From JAVMKJ01 sp031732875 (lineage in GTDB: Bacteria; Pseudomonadota; Gammaproteobacteria; Competibacterales; Competibacteraceae): a stretch of DNA of 6,360 nt. The stretch is from contig JAVMKL010000078.1 of assembly GCA_031732875.1 (NCBI GenBank), positions 1-6,360 on the forward strand. The letters run 5' to 3'. Shown here in pieces: positions 6,059 to 6,360 of the stretch (the stretch's first letter is position 1; every line of letters begins with the position of its first letter). The notes under the pieces were generated by a model. The model was given only the letters and a program-made list of their open reading frames with translations. It ran no database searches and was not told where the DNA came from. Both the position numbers and the translations under genes were made by a program.

Positions 6059-6349
6059 ATGCAGAGAAAAGTGTTCAGTGCGGAGTTTAAAGCGAAAGTG
6101 GCGCTGGAAGCGCTGGCCGGCCGCAAGACGGTCAATGAGATCGCGGGCGCCTACGAGGTCCATCCGCATCAGGTGGCCACCTGGAAACGGGAGGCCCAGG
6201 AGGGTCTCAAGGCGCTGTTCGAGCGCAAGCGGGGCCGGCGGCGGATCGAGGACGGGACGGACCCGGACGCGCTGTACGGCCAGATCGGGCGGCTGCAAGT
6301 GCAGGTGGCGTGGTTGAAAAAAAAGTGGGGACTGAACCCACCGCTGTAA
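6059..6349 (+). CDS. IS3-family transposase OrfA (HTH subunit)
   Basis: This 96-residue protein is the DNA-binding subunit of an IS3-family transposase, which binds the element's terminal repeats and modulates or joins with OrfB. It opens with the family pattern MQRKVFSAEFKAKVALEAL, followed by a helix-turn-helix (about residues 20-45, TVNEIAGAYEVHPHQVATWK) and a C-terminal leucine-zipper-like helix ending in LYGQIGRLQVQVAWLKKK. Length is normal for OrfA. The start ATG has GGAG seven bases upstream (6048-6051). The gene contains A8 (6317-6324) just before its end, where the A-AAA-AAG heptamer at 6319-6325 is in the correct phase for a -1 frameshift into OrfB. The -1 frame is open to the window edge. 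It is divergent from the protease gene. Confidence 0.92.
   Translation: MQRKVFSAEFKAKVALEALAGRKTVNEIAGAYEVHPHQVATWKREAQEGLKALFERKRGRRRIEDGTDPDALYGQIGRLQVQVAWLKKKWGLNPPL
6319..6325 (+). promoter_or_regulatory. Probable -1 programmed frameshift site (A AAA AAG)
   Basis: Codons of orfA here are TTG AAA AAA AAG, giving the A-AAA-AAG slippery heptamer used by many IS3-family elements to make the OrfAB fusion transposase. A short potential stem follows, GTGGG (6325-6329) with CCCAC (6337-6341). Its direct contact with the heptamer is closer than the usual spacer. The -1 frame has no stop up to the window end. Confidence 0.6.
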
Positions 6350-6360
6350 GATGGGGGTGG

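Larger units (their letters stand above)
5982..6360 (+). mobile_element. IS3-family insertion sequence, left part only
   Basis: The element is called from its orfA transposase gene and from the end-like sequence starting TGGTCCCCAAATTTCGGACA at 5982. This begins with the TG typical of IS3-family termini and resembles the CCCC-AAA-TTCGGACA style of several such ends. The base composition also changes near this point. The right end, OrfB and the second inverted repeat lie beyond the window, so the exact boundary and any 3-4 bp target duplication (ATA or TATA just before 5982) cannot be confirmed. It sits upstream of and divergent from the protease gene. Confidence 0.8.

Noticed and set aside
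5972..6298. Minus-strand 108-codon frame over orfA
   Set aside because: It is the antisense of the well-supported IS3 OrfA and spans the presumed IS end, with no protein features of its own.
1..6360. CRISPR array, tRNA or rRNA
   Set aside because: No regularly spaced direct repeats of 24-40 bases and no cloverleaf or rRNA-like blocks are seen. The repeats in the window are degenerate coding repeats within the protease gene.

Overview
The window looks like chromosomal DNA from a GC-rich Gram-negative bacterium, probably a gammaproteobacterium. This rests on the high GC at third codon positions, the Xanthomonas-like layout of the secreted subtilase, the intergenic GGCCCTCTC-type palindrome and the IS3-family element. 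The genus is not identifiable from the sequence.

Almost everything is one gene on the minus strand (5633 to 300). It encodes a 1777-residue exported subtilisin-like (S8) serine protease with an intact Asp182/His249/Ser421 triad. Behind the catalytic domain is a long chain of extracellular modules, in order: a right-handed beta-helix of the 'choice-of-anchor Q' type, two HYR domains, an Ig-like domain, a seven-repeat YVTN beta-propeller, a 'choice-of-anchor U'-like domain, a thrombospondin type 3 calcium repeat, and a C-terminal run of 23 uninterrupted hexapeptides that should fold as a left-handed beta-helix. A lysine column with an 18-residue period runs along that last helix. No LPXTG, PEP-CTERM or autotransporter barrel is visible, so how it reaches or stays on the surface is open.

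Left of the gene (1-299) are a perfect 14-bp palindrome 27 bp beyond the stop, and a possible partial minus-strand reading frame that runs off the window edge. Right of the gene (5634-5981) is a 348-bp AT-richer stretch holding a candidate promoter and a leader that can fold over the ribosome binding site of the protease gene.

From about 5982 to the window end lies the left part of an IS3-family insertion sequence: the presumed terminal repeat, a complete orfA (HTH transposase subunit) and an A8 slippery run. OrfB, the catalytic subunit, lies outside the window. The IS is divergent from the protease gene and inserted about 350 bp upstream of its start. No operon is visible. The most notable items are the unusual C-terminal hexapeptide helix with its lysine ladder, and a G9 tract inside the protease gene where a one-base slip either way gives a prompt stop.
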